From NCBI RefSeq assembly GCF_946886895.1, contig NZ_CAMPJO010000002.1, positions 62,001 through 126,000 of the forward strand: a stretch of 64,000 nt of DNA, read 5' to 3'. Origin of the DNA: an uncultured Marinobacter sp. Its GTDB lineage: Bacteria > Pseudomonadota > Gammaproteobacteria > Pseudomonadales > Oleiphilaceae. Made by a program: the position numbers and the translations under genes. This document shows positions 56,591-64,000 of the stretch, one piece after another (position 1 is the first letter of the stretch; each line of letters begins with the position of its first letter). A model generated the notes under the pieces. The model made no database searches, had not been told where the DNA came from, and saw nothing but the letters and a program-made list of their open reading frames with translations.

Positions 56591-57848
56591 TCAAACCCGG
56601 GCGGCGTCCAGTGCCTGGGTGATGTCGGCGATGATATCGTCAACGTGTTCGATGCCGATGGACAGGCGCACCAGATCCTCGCTCACGCCCGCGCTCTTCA
56701 GCTCGTCCGGGTTCAGTTGGCGGTGGGTTGTGGTGGCCGGGTGGCAGGCCAGGGATTTGGCATCCCCGATGTTCACCAGGCGCAGGACCATATCCAGCGC
56801 ATCAATAAACCGGGCGCCGGCTTCCCGGCCGCCCTGAATGCCAAAGCTCAGTATACCGGAGGCCTTGCCGCCGCAGATTTTGTCGCAGGTGGCCTTGTAA
56901 GGGCTGTCGGCCAGGGTGGCGTAGTTGACCCATTCCACCGCCGGGTGCCGCTGAAGGAAGTTGGCAACTTTCTCCGCGTTCTCACAGTGGCGCTCCATGC
57001 GCAGCCCCAGGGTTTCCAGGCCCTGCATGATCAGGAAGGCATTGAAGGGCGCCAGGGCGGCGCCGGTGTTGCGCAGGGGAACCACCCGGCAGCGGCCGAT
57101 GAACGCGGCCGGGCCCAGGGCATCGGTGTAGACCACGCCATGGTAGGACGGGTCCGGCTCGTTCAGCATCGGAAACTTGGCGGCGCTGGCTTTCCAGTCG
57201 AACTTGCCGGAATCCACCACCACCCCCGCCAATGTACTTGGTGAGCGAGTGCACGACGATATCGGCGCCGTGATCAAACGGCCGGCACAGGAACGGGGTG
57301 GCCACCGTGTTGTCCACCATCAGCGGAATGCCGTGGCGGTGGGCAATCTCGGCCCAGCGTTGGATGTCCACCACATTGCCCGCCGGGTTACCGATGGACT
57401 CGCAGAACAGCACGCGGGTGTTTTCATCAATGGCCTGTTCCACGGCGTCGAAATCGTCGTGCGGCACCATACGACAGTCAATACCCTGGTTTGGCAGGGA
57501 ATGGGCAAACAGGTTATAGGTGCCACCGTACAGTTGGCTGGTACTGACGAGGTTGTTGCCGACCTTGCAGATGGTTTGCAGGGCATAGGTGATCGCCGCC
57601 ATGCCCGAAGCCACGGCCAGGGCACCAACGCCGCCTTCCAGTGCCGCCATTCGCTCTTCCAGCACGGCATTGGTGGGGTTCATGATGCGAGTATAGATGT
57701 TGCCCTGAACCTTCAGGTCAAACAGATCCGCACCGTGCTGGGTATCGTCAAAGGTGTACGAGGTGGTCTGATAGATCGGCGTGGTGGCGGCCCGGGTGGT
57801 TGGGTCGCTCTTGAAGCCCGCATGCAGGGCCAGGGTTTCCGGTTTCAT
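56591..57848 (-). pseudogene. metY: O-acetylhomoserine sulfhydrylase (metY) with frameshift and small deletion
   Basis: PLP enzyme that makes homocysteine from O-acetylhomoserine and sulfide. The N-terminal half (about 207 codons from ATG 57848) reads to 'VVHSLTKYIGG', with the PLP-binding Lys in SLTK; the C-terminal half resumes in another frame at 'GVVVDSGKFDWKASAAKF' and ends at 56591. Family members have 'IGGHGTSIGG' at this point, so about 21 bases between two copies of ATTGGCGGG are missing and one extra G is present (GGGGG), net -20. Without the extra G the gene would be in frame with a 7-residue loss. Real mutation or homopolymer error cannot be told apart. Total length otherwise fits (about 425). 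Confidence 0.85.
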
Positions 57849-58019
57849 AACAACGGTCCTTGCTGGTTGGTTATTGTCGGGGGTTCCAGTCAGCGAGTAT
57901 GGCACAGCCCGCCGGATGTGAGAGGGACTGGAGAGGGATTCAAGAGAAGTGTAGGCCCGGATTCTCCGGTTGCCGGTCGGTTCCTATACAATCTTTCCAC
58001 ATTGACACGGGAGCGCACG

Positions 58020-59042
58020 ATGACCAATAACAAGACTTCACCCCGGATTGTGATAGTGGGTGCCGGCAGTGTTGGCTGCTACGTGGGAGGACGACTGCTG
58101 TCGGCGGGGGCAGACGTGGTGATGGTTGGCCGGCCGCGTCTGGCGACTACTCTGGCGGAAACGCCGCTGGTGGTCACGGACTACCGGGGATTCCACCATC
58201 AGGTTCAATTGAACGACGGCCAGTACGTCACCGGCCCGGAGGTGGCCGCCAACGCCGACCTGGTGCTGGTCTGCGTAAAGTCCGCGGCGACGGTCGATGC
58301 GGGTCGGCAGTTGGCGCCCTGGCTGCCCGCAGGTGTTCCCGTGATCAGCCTGCAAAACGGTGTCTCCAACGCCGAACGCCTGCAGGCGGCATTGCCGGGC
58401 GCCCAGGTGCTGCCGGGGATGATTCCGTTCAACGTGTTGCAGAAGTCCCCAGGGCACTTTCACCATGGTACCGAGGGCCACCTGATGTGCGCCCGCCACC
58501 CCGGGCTGGCCGAGGTTCTGCCGTATTTCGAGAATGCCGGGCTGCCCCTGGAGCTGCGAGACGACATGCGCTCGGTGCTCTGGTCCAAGCTGCTCCTGAA
58601 TCTCAACAACCCGATCAACGCGCTCTCCGGTGTGCCCCTGCTGGCAGAGCTGCAACAGCGGGACTACCGCCAGTGCCTGGCCATGGCCCAGGAGGAAACC
58701 CTGGCGTTGCTGGCGGCGGCAGGCGTACAGACGGTCAGGCTGACCGCCTTGCCCATGGCATGGATCCCACGGGTGATGCGAACGCCGGACTGGCTGTTCA
58801 GGCGCCTGGCGGCCAGAATGCTGGCCATCGACCCCATTGCCCGCTCGTCCATGTGGGAGGACCTGGAAGCCGGGCGGCCCACCGAGGTGGACTGGATCAA
58901 CGGCGAAGTGGTGCGACTGGCTGAGCAGGTGGGTAGGCTGGCGCCAGTCAACGCCCGGCTGGTGGCGCTGGTGCATGAATGCGAACTCAGCCGGCGACGC
59001 TGGTCGGGCTCGGAACTGCGTTCAGCCCTCCGCCAGATTTGA
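58020..59042 (+). CDS. Ketopantoate-reductase family protein (PanE/ApbA-like)
   Basis: 340 residues, NADPH-dependent 2-dehydropantoate 2-reductase fold. 'IVIVGAGSVGCYVGGRLLSAG' is the Rossmann loop at residues 10-30; catalytic Lys and Asn are in 'LWSKLLLNLNNPINAL', and the substrate Ser/Glu in 'RSSMWEDLEAGRPTEVDWINGEV'. The ATG at 58020 follows GGGAG; the open frame upstream has no homology. It may supply pantoate for CoA or be a paralogue with another 2-oxoacid. Confidence 0.88.
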   Translation: MTNNKTSPRIVIVGAGSVGCYVGGRLLSAGADVVMVGRPRLATTLAETPLVVTDYRGFHHQVQLNDGQYVTGPEVAANADLVLVCVKSAATVDAGRQLAPWLPAGVPVISLQNGVSNAERLQAALPGAQVLPGMIPFNVLQKSPGHFHHGTEGHLMCARHPGLAEVLPYFENAGLPLELRDDMRSVLWSKLLLNLNNPINALSGVPLLAELQQRDYRQCLAMAQEETLALLAAAGVQTVRLTALPMAWIPRVMRTPDWLFRRLAARMLAIDPIARSSMWEDLEAGRPTEVDWINGEVVRLAEQVGRLAPVNARLVALVHECELSRRRWSGSELRSALRQI

Positions 59043-59077
59043 TGAAACGCGTGCAGAGGTGGGCTGGAGAGAGCTGA

Positions 59078-59116
59078 TGGAGGGGTTTAATGGAGAGGTT
59101 TGATGGAGAGGTTTGA
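59078..59116 (+). repeat. Triplicate 13-bp repeat carrying the SMR gene's ribosome binding site
   Basis: Units at 59078-59090 (TGGAGGGGTTTAA), 59091-59103 and 59104-59116 (both TGGAGAGGTTTGA) are in tandem and are followed by TGG. Each unit brings an SD-like GGAGAGG and the start of an ATG. Only the last ATG (59116) opens the SMR frame; the earlier ATGs (59077, 59103) give peptides of 8 and 6 codons that stop inside the repeat. Confidence 0.85.
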
Positions 59117-59451
59117 TGGTTAACTGGGTCTATCTGGCACTGGCTATTGTGGCCGAAGTGGTGGCGACGTCGTTTCTCAAGGCCAGCGATGGATTCACCC
59201 GGCTGTGGCCGTCACTGATTGTGGTGATCGGTTACAGCGTGGCGTTCTACCTGCTGGCGCTGGCCCTGAGAAGTATCCCGATAGGCACCGCCTACGCCAT
59301 ATGGGCTGGGCTGGGCATTCTGCTGGTGGCCCTGGCCGGCTGGCTGGTGTTTGGCCAGAAACTGGATGCCTGGGGGATGCTGGGTATGGCACTGATCGTA
59401 GCCGGTGTGGTGATCCTGAACGTGCTGTCAACGTCCGGTGGGCATGGGTGA
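59116..59451 (+). CDS. Small multidrug resistance (EmrE/QacE-type) transporter
   Basis: 111 residues with four membrane helices. The essential Glu is E14 in 'LALAIVAEVVATSF', matching EmrE E14, and 'AYAIWAGLGILLVALAGWLVFGQKLD' is helix 3 of the EmrE subtype. It exports cationic compounds against protons as a dimer. A Gdx/SugE guanidinium exporter is less likely. It follows a tandem-repeat leader and ends before a terminator. Confidence 0.92.
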   Translation: MVNWVYLALAIVAEVVATSFLKASDGFTRLWPSLIVVIGYSVAFYLLALALRSIPIGTAYAIWAGLGILLVALAGWLVFGQKLDAWGMLGMALIVAGVVILNVLSTSGGHG

Positions 59452-59478
59452 GGGCGGTTTGCCGACCGCCGGAAGCAG

Positions 59479-59508
59479 AAAAGCCCGGCTCTTTCGAGTC
59501 GGGCTTTT
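59479..59508. terminator. Bidirectional intrinsic terminator after the SMR gene
   Basis: AAAAGCCCGGCTC-TTTC-GAGTCGGGCTTTT has a GC stem with one mismatch, flanked by A4 and T4. It closes the SMR transcript and the tRNA-Met transcript arriving from the other side. Confidence 0.85.
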
Positions 59509-59516
59509 CGGAATAC

Positions 59517-59593
59517 TGGTAGCAAGGGGCGGAGTCGAACCGCCGACCCCAGCATTATGAGTGCTGTGCTCTAACCAACTGAGCTACCTTGCC
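59517..59593 (-). tRNA. tRNA-Met, elongator (anticodon CAT)
   Basis: 77 nt on the minus strand, GGCAAGG...CCTTGCT-A-CCA. The anticodon stem CAGCA/TGCTG encloses CTCATAA (anticodon CAT), and the D-arm TAGCTCAGTTGGTTAGAGC and T-loop GTTCGACTC are canonical. The first acceptor pair is G-U. The sequence around the anticodon is that of the elongator, not the initiator. Confidence 0.95.
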
Positions 59594-59984
59594 GTCACTT
59601 CACCAATGGAAGCGGCGCGTATCTTATGGTTGGGGGTGGGGGCTGTCAAGGGGCTGTTGTCCAGCCCGAGCCATCCAATCCTTGTCGGTAATGGCCGTTC
59701 TGTTATCAATTCTTTTTTAAACAATAACTTATAAATACGTGCCGCATCAGCGATGTTTTCAGTTTTTTGGATTTTCCTTCCCCCAGGGTCTCCGTATATA
59801 TTCAGGACGAGCCTTGAAATATAAATGCTAATTATGCTTATATGTGATCGATTATTATTTGCAGATGGCCGAGCCCATCCGCCCGGGGTATCAGGGAAGA
59901 TCTGGAATGCTTCTTTGGGCAGTGCGCGATAGGTTATCCGGCTCCTGTGTCCTGCTTTCCCAACGTTGATGAGTTACCTGTTCA
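59594..59984. promoter_or_regulatory. AT-rich gap upstream of the FhuF-like gene
   Basis: 391 bases without a gene, markedly A/T-rich between 59700 and 59870. It contains the tRNA-Met promoter region on the left and the promoter of the FhuF-like gene on the right. A dyad ATATAA-N13-TTATAT spans 59819-59843. No exact Fur box was found. Confidence 0.5.
59819..59843. promoter_or_regulatory. Candidate operator before the FhuF-like gene
   Basis: Six-base arms ATATAA and TTATAT are separated by 13 AT-rich bases, 140-165 bp before the ATG. Fur control would be expected for a ferric reductase, but this sequence matches the GATAAT hexamer rule poorly. Confidence 0.25.
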
Positions 59985-60740
59985 ATGAGCATTCGCGCCC
60001 TTGCTCCGCTGTTTGTCGGGGATTTTGAGTCTTATCGCGATGTACTGGTTCTGCCAGACGATCCCAGGGAGGCTTTTCCCGCCCGGGATCTGATCACTAC
60101 TGAGGGGCTGGCCCGGATGCTGGAACAGTATCGCCGGTTTCAGCCTGGCGATGACCGGCGGGCACTGGTTTCCCAGTGGTCCCGGATGTATTTCGTGAAG
60201 CTGATTGTGCCAACGGTGGCGGCAAACCTGGTGCTGGGGCACGAGTTGCCCGTGGGTCTGGACAGGCTCGAAGTCATCCTGGGGGATGAGGGCCTGCCAG
60301 AAGCCTTCCGGATACCCCATGAGGGCGAGCCGTTTGCAACCAGACCGGCGGACCCCTTTGACCGTTTCCGGGAGCTCCTGGAGGGTAACTTCGAGCCACT
60401 CATTGAGGGTTGGAGCCTGCAAGTGAAGCTGTCTCGAAAGGTGCTGTGGAATAACGCCGCCAACTACGTGGAATGGCTGGTTCGGGCGATGGCCGGTCTT
60501 GGGCTACCGGCAGACCTGCTCGCGGACGGAGAGCACCTGATTGAGTGGAAGCGTCGTCCAGATGGCAGCCGGAACCCCATGTCCAGTCCAGTGCGCTATG
60601 TGGAACGGGCGGCCGGCCCTTCACCCCTGCGCCAACGCCGCCAGTGCTGTATCCGTTACCGGCTGCCGGATCTGGCGCTGTGTGAGAACTGCCCCCACAT
60701 CGATCGCCCGCCCAAAGGCGCCCGATTGCCGGTTCATTAA
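59985..60740 (+). CDS. FhuF-like ferric siderophore reductase
   Basis: 251 residues. The C-terminal cysteine set C-C-x10-C-x2-C ('[19 protein letters not shown]') is that of FhuF, which binds an unusual [2Fe-2S] cluster and reduces iron in imported hydroxamate siderophores in the cytoplasm. The N-terminal 210 residues are of the FhuF type but divergent. No siderophore uptake gene is next to it. It overlaps the convergent ychF by four bases. Confidence 0.85.
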   Translation: MSIRALAPLFVGDFESYRDVLVLPDDPREAFPARDLITTEGLARMLEQYRRFQPGDDRRALVSQWSRMYFVKLIVPTVAANLVLGHELPVGLDRLEVILGDEGLPEAFRIPHEGEPFATRPADPFDRFRELLEGNFEPLIEGWSLQVKLSRKVLWNNAANYVEWLVRAMAGLGLPADLLADGEHLIEWKRRPDGSRNPMSSPVRYVERAAGPSPLRQRRQCCIRYRLPDLALCENCPHIDRPPKGARLPVH

Positions 60741-61828
60741 ACGTTAAACCGGAAGTGAATAACGTCGCCGTCCTTTACGATGTAGTCCTTGCCTTCCAGG
60801 CGCCACTTGCCGGCATCCTTGGCGCCGGCTTCGCCGTTGTATTGTACGAAATCGTCGTAGCTGACCACTTCCGCGCGGATAAACCCGCGTTCGAAATCGG
60901 TGTGGATCACGCCGGCCGCCTGGGGCGCGGTGGCGCCCACCCGAACGGTCCAGGCGCGCACTTCCTTTACCCCGGCGGTGAAGTAGGTTTGCAGGTCCAG
61001 CAGACGGTAGCCACCGCGGATTACCCGGTCCAGGCCGGGCTCGTCCATGCCCATTTCTTCCAGGAAAATGGCTTTTTCATCGTCTTCCAATTCTGCGATT
61101 TCCGCTTCCATCTTGTTGCAGATCGGCACAACGACTGCATTCTCAGCCTCGGCAATTTCCCGCACCTGGTCTAGGTAGGGGTTATTCTCGAAGCCGTTCT
61201 CATCCACGTTGGCGATATACATGGTGGGTTTGACGGTGAGCAGGCACAGCTCACGGATCAGCGCCATCTCGTCCTTGTCGAGCCCCATGCCGCGCACGGG
61301 CTTGCCTTCGTTCAGTACCGGCAGCAGGCGCTCGAATATCTCCAGTTGCGCCTTGGCGGTCTTGTCGCCACTCTTGGCCACGCGCTGGACCCGTTTGATG
61401 GCTTTCTCCACGGTGTCCATGTCCGCCAGGGCGAGTTCGGTGTTGATGACGTCAATGTCGGACGCCGGGTCAATCTTGTTGGCCACGTGGATGACGTTGC
61501 TGTCGTCGAAGCAGCGCACAACGTGGGCGATGGCATCGGTCTGGCGGATGTTGGCCAGGAACTGGTTGCCCAGGCCTTCGCCTTTGGAGGCGCCTGCCAC
61601 GAGGCCCGCGATATCGACGAATTCCATCGTGGTTGCCACGACCTTTTCCGGCTTCACGATTTCGGCGAGCTTGTTCAGGCGGGGGTCGGGCATGGCCACC
61701 ACACCGGCGTTGGGCTCGATGGTACAAAACGGGAAGTTTTCCGCGCCGATGCCGGCCTTGGTCAGTGCGTTGAACAGGGTGGATTTGCCGACGTTGGGAA
61801 GGCCGACGATGCCGCAGTTAAATCCCAT
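60737..61828 (-). CDS. ychF: Redox-regulated Obg-type ATPase YchF
   Basis: 363 residues, as normal. P-loop '[14 protein letters not shown]' begins at residue 8; the switch/G3 '[19 protein letters not shown]' and the NxxE motif 'NVDENGF', which gives ATP rather than GTP preference, are present; '[15 protein letters not shown]' and '[17 protein letters not shown]' form the TGS domain. Downstream of pth with a 36-bp gap. Confidence 0.96.
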   Translation of the reverse strand: MGFNCGIVGLPNVGKSTLFNALTKAGIGAENFPFCTIEPNAGVVAMPDPRLNKLAEIVKPEKVVATTMEFVDIAGLVAGASKGEGLGNQFLANIRQTDAIAHVVRCFDDSNVIHVANKIDPASDIDVINTELALADMDTVEKAIKRVQRVAKSGDKTAKAQLEIFERLLPVLNEGKPVRGMGLDKDEMALIRELCLLTVKPTMYIANVDENGFENNPYLDQVREIAEAENAVVVPICNKMEAEIAELEDDEKAIFLEEMGMDEPGLDRVIRGGYRLLDLQTYFTAGVKEVRAWTVRVGATAPQAAGVIHTDFERGFIRAEVVSYDDFVQYNGEAGAKDAGKWRLEGKDYIVKDGDVIHFRFNV

Positions 61829-61864
61829 GGAATGCCTCTGCTGGTGCTGGAAAGTTTGCGCGGA

Positions 61865-62452
61865 TTATACCGGTTTGAAACTGTGCAAGCGATTCATGGC
61901 GGCGGAGAGTTTGCCGCTGGCCGCATCGGGCAGTACCCGGATAATTTCATCAATGACGGCGTTCAGTTCTTCGGTTTCCTGCTTGCCCAGGCGGCCTAGA
62001 ACATAACCGGTCACCTTGCGGCTGTCGCCAGGGTGGCCAATGCCAATGCGAAGTCTTTGAAAGTCGTTGGTGCCCAGATGGGCAATGCTGTCCCGCAGAC
62101 CGTTGTGGCCCCCGTGGCCGCCACCTTTTTTGAGCTTGGCAGTACCCGGTGGCAGGTCGAGGTCGTCGTGGGCAACCAGTATCTGTTGGGGCTGAATCTT
62201 GAAGAAATCCGCCAGTGCCTTGATGGCCAGGCCGCTGCGGTTCATGAACGTGGAGGGATTCAGCAGATGCAGGTCCAGGCCCTGCCACTGAATGCGGGCG
62301 TAGAGCCCATGGTACTTCTTTTCGGGGCGGAGCGTCTGGCCCGTAGAGCGGGCCAGAGCTTCGACGAACAGGGCGCCGGCGTTATGACGGGTATTCTCAT
62401 AGTCGGCTCCGGGATTACCCAGACCGACCACCATGAGGATATCCTGTGCCAT
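61865..62452 (-). CDS. pth: Peptidyl-tRNA hydrolase
   Basis: Recycles peptidyl-tRNA released from stalled ribosomes. 195 residues. Catalytic H23 in '[14 protein letters not shown]', '[14 protein letters not shown]', '[27 protein letters not shown]' are all conserved. It lies between rplY and ychF, the standard order. Confidence 0.97.
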   Translation of the reverse strand: MAQDILMVVGLGNPGADYENTRHNAGALFVEALARSTGQTLRPEKKYHGLYARIQWQGLDLHLLNPSTFMNRSGLAIKALADFFKIQPQQILVAHDDLDLPPGTAKLKKGGGHGGHNGLRDSIAHLGTNDFQRLRIGIGHPGDSRKVTGYVLGRLGKQETEELNAVIDEIIRVLPDAASGKLSAAMNRLHSFKPV

Positions 62453-62482
62453 CCGCCATTGCCCTTATAAGTACAGGAGCGA

Positions 62483-63127
62483 TTACTCCTTGTCTTCGCC
62501 TTCTTCACCTTCTTCGCCGTTTTCGGCGTCATCAACCTTGGCACCGCGCGGCTTGTGGATAGCCACAACAGGCAGGTCGTGATCTTCGCCCTGCAGCAGA
62601 GCCGCAACCTTGACGCCTTTCGGCAGTTTCAGGTCGCTCAGGTGGACCACCTGGTCCATTTCGACAGTGGCCATATCCACTTCGATGAACTCAGGCAGGT
62701 TCTGCGGCAGACAGATCACTTCCACTTCCGTGATCTGGTGGTTTGCTACGCCACCCTGCAGTTTGATGGCCGGCGCGCTCTCTTCGTTCATGAAGTGCAG
62801 CGGCACGTTCACGTGAATCTCGTGATCCTTGTCAACACGCAGGAAGTCAGCGTGGGTCAGGGTAGGCTTGTACGGGTGACGCTGCAGATCCTTGAGGATC
62901 ACGCTTTCTTTCTTGCCGTTCAGCTCAACGGTCAGAACGTGAGAGAAGAAGGCTTCGTTTTCCAGCGCCTTTTTCAGCTCGTTGTGCCAGATGGCAACCG
63001 GCGTAGCGTCTTTCCCGCCACCATAGATGATGGCCGGAATTTTACGCTCTTCACGACGCAGGCGGCGGCTCGCACCTCTCCCCTGATCGTCGCGAGGAAA
63101 TGCTTCGATAACAAATTCCTGAGACAT
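62483..63127 (-). CDS. rplY: 50S ribosomal protein L25, long CTC form
   Basis: 214 residues: L25 domain 'RGASRRLRREERKIPAIIYGG', then a CTC domain, and a very acidic Glu/Asp tail. Binds 5S rRNA. The ATG at 63127 follows GAGG; an in-frame ATG seven codons upstream is less likely. It lies 155 bp downstream of prs with terminators between them, so the two may be only partly co-transcribed. Confidence 0.96.
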   Translation of the reverse strand: MSQEFVIEAFPRDDQGRGASRRLRREERKIPAIIYGGGKDATPVAIWHNELKKALENEAFFSHVLTVELNGKKESVILKDLQRHPYKPTLTHADFLRVDKDHEIHVNVPLHFMNEESAPAIKLQGGVANHQITEVEVICLPQNLPEFIEVDMATVEMDQVVHLSDLKLPKGVKVAALLQGEDHDLPVVAIHKPRGAKVDDAENGEEGEEGEDKE

Positions 63128-63189
63128 GGTATTAACCTCAATCGTCACCTGAACTGCCCGCGACCAGGCGTTGGATCAGGTGATGTTTC

Positions 63190-63211
63190 TGAAAAGCCGG
63201 ATTTCCCGGCT
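63190..63211 (-). terminator. Terminator hairpin 2 downstream of prs
   Basis: On the minus strand AGCCGG-GAAAT-CCGGCT runs directly into TTTTC. It is the second of two hairpins between prs and rplY. Confidence 0.6.
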
Positions 63212-63215
63212 GACT

Positions 63216-63247
63216 AAAAGAGTCGGGAGCCTGTTTAGGCTCCCGAC
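63216..63247 (-). terminator. Terminator hairpin 1 downstream of prs
   Basis: A perfect 11-bp stem, GTCGGGAGCCT/AGGCTCCCGAC, with a four-base loop is followed on the minus strand by TCTTTTAG. Strong intrinsic terminator or attenuator before rplY. Confidence 0.85.
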
Positions 63248-63282
63248 CCGGTAACTGCTTGTAACGCCTGATTAATATCCGT

Positions 63283-64000
63283 TCAGACGTTCTCGAACAT
63301 GGCGCTGATGGACTCTTCGTTGCTGACGCGTCGAATGGACTCCGCCAGCAGTCCGGCCATTCCGAGGACGCGGATTCTATCACAGTTTTTCGCTTTGTCA
63401 CTCACCGGGATGGTGTCGCACACCACCAGTTCGTCCAGTTGGGAGGCATTGATGTTGTCAATAGCCGGACCGGAGAGAACCGGGTGGGTGATGTACGCCA
63501 CGACACGGGCGGCGCCATGTTCTTTCAGGGCGTTGGCCGCTTTGCACAGGGTGCCTGCGGTATCGATGATGTCGTCCACCAGGATGCAGGTTTTGTCTCT
63601 CACGTCACCGATGATGTGCATGACCTGGGACACGTTCGCCTTCGGGCGACGTTTGTCGATGATGGCCAGGTCGGCATCGTCCAGGCGCTTGGCCACGGCC
63701 CGGGCACGAACCACGCCGCCAACATCCGGGGAAACGACCACGAAGTTCTCGAAACGCTGCTTGAAGATGTCTTCGAGCATCACCGGCGTGGCGTAAATGT
63801 TGTCGACCGGGATATCAAAGAAGCCCTGAATCTGATCGGCGTGCAGGTCGACGGTCAGAACGCGGTCAACACCGATGCTGGAAATCATGTCGGCAACCAC
63901 TTTGGCGCTGATGGCCACGCGGGTAGAGCGTACACGGCGATCCTGACGGGCGTATCCATAGTAAGGGATAACGGCGGTGACACGTGTTGCGGAGGCACGG
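63283..64000 (-). CDS. prs: Ribose-phosphate pyrophosphokinase Prs (N-terminus beyond window edge)
   Basis: Makes PRPP from ribose 5-phosphate and ATP. About 238 codons are visible of some 315; the frame is open to the window edge and the ATG at 63918 is internal, since '[21 protein letters not shown]' precedes it. '[23 protein letters not shown]' is the PRPP-synthase signature, and '[19 protein letters not shown]' the PRPP loop. Confidence 0.96.
   Translation of the reverse strand, partial: RASATRVTAVIPYYGYARQDRRVRSTRVAISAKVVADMISSIGVDRVLTVDLHADQIQGFFDIPVDNIYATPVMLEDIFKQRFENFVVVSPDVGGVVRARAVAKRLDDADLAIIDKRRPKANVSQVMHIIGDVRDKTCILVDDIIDTAGTLCKAANALKEHGAARVVAYITHPVLSGPAIDNINASQLDELVVCDTIPVSDKAKNCDRIRVLGMAGLLAESIRRVSNEESISAMFENV

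Noticed and set aside
57177..58019. N-terminal extension of the ketopantoate-reductase-like gene
   Set aside because: The 281 upstream codons are antisense to metY and lack homology; the ATG at 58020 has a good SD and starts the Rossmann motif.
59819..59843. Fur box before the FhuF-like gene
   Set aside because: Function would suit, but the bases do not match GATAAT hexamers well enough; kept only as an unnamed dyad.
1..64000. CRISPR arrays, insertion sequences, prophage or toxin-antitoxin genes
   Set aside because: No repeated spacer pattern, transposase, integrase or phage structural gene was found; conserved chromosomal order runs through the window.

Overview
The window looks like a chromosomal segment of a marine gammaproteobacterium, most likely Marinobacter or a close relative. 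The evidence is the GC-rich coding sequence, the gamma-type gene orders (proA-nadD-rsfS-rlmH-mrdA-mrdB-rlpA-dacA-ybeD-lipB; rnr-rlmB-rpsF-rpsR-DUF2232-rplI-dnaB-alr; prs-rplY-pth-ychF) and the aerobic phenylacetate genes. The genus is an inference from family resemblance, not a search result. No insertion sequence, prophage, CRISPR array or rRNA operon is visible.

Layout. 1-6.5 kb: phenylacetate (paa) catabolism, with paaG-paaH(remnant)-paaI-paaJ-paaK and then paaA on the minus strand, and paaY divergent. 6.5-9.9 kb: a haloalkane-dehalogenase-like protein with an Asn at the nucleophile position, two small unknown proteins, an AI-2E/PerM-type permease and a Tat-exported peptidoglycan-binding protein. 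10-17.4 kb: ilvD, an HDOD regulator, a Lon-N-domain protein, and a translationally coupled minus-strand trio of two membrane proteins with degenerate GGDEF domains followed by a DedA-PAP2 fusion. 17.5-26.6 kb: the long plus-strand envelope operon from proA to lipB. 26.5-39 kb: an intact diguanylate cyclase, an ABC1 kinase, a YqaA protein, a chemoreceptor, a glutaredoxin, a PPi-type phosphofructokinase, mpl, ubiX, an acyl-CoA dehydrogenase and a large unknown lipoprotein. 39-48 kb: tRNA-Leu, RNA processing, ribosomal proteins and replication (rnr to alr). 48-57.9 kb: a sugar-nucleotide-reductase-like protein, fabB, an Mpo1-like protein, a YlqF GTPase, a Spy-like protein, an RND/MMPL exporter, lipA and a frameshifted metY. 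58-64 kb: a ketopantoate-reductase-like gene, an SMR pump, tRNA-Met, a FhuF-like reductase and ychF-pth-rplY-prs.

How the genes work together. The paa genes activate phenylacetate to its CoA ester (PaaK), epoxidise and isomerise the ring (PaaA, PaaG) and cleave to acyl-CoA units (PaaH, PaaJ), with PaaI and PaaY as rescue thioesterases. The dehydrogenase step is represented only by a deleted paaH. The proA-lipB block couples NAD and ribosome functions with the rod-shape machinery (PBP2, RodA, RlpA, PBP5).

Most notable observations. (1) The 13.9-17.4 kb trio: both GGDEF domains have lost the catalytic motif but keep an RxxD inhibitory-site motif at the canonical spacing, and they are coupled to a DedA-PAP2 fusion, suggesting a c-di-GMP-sensing envelope-lipid module. 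(2) The Asp-to-Asn nucleophile in the dehalogenase-like protein. (3) Internal deletions in paaH and metY, both at short direct repeats. (4) A nested palindromic element upstream of the ABC1 kinase gene. (5) A triplicated 13-bp Shine-Dalgarno/ATG unit before the SMR pump.
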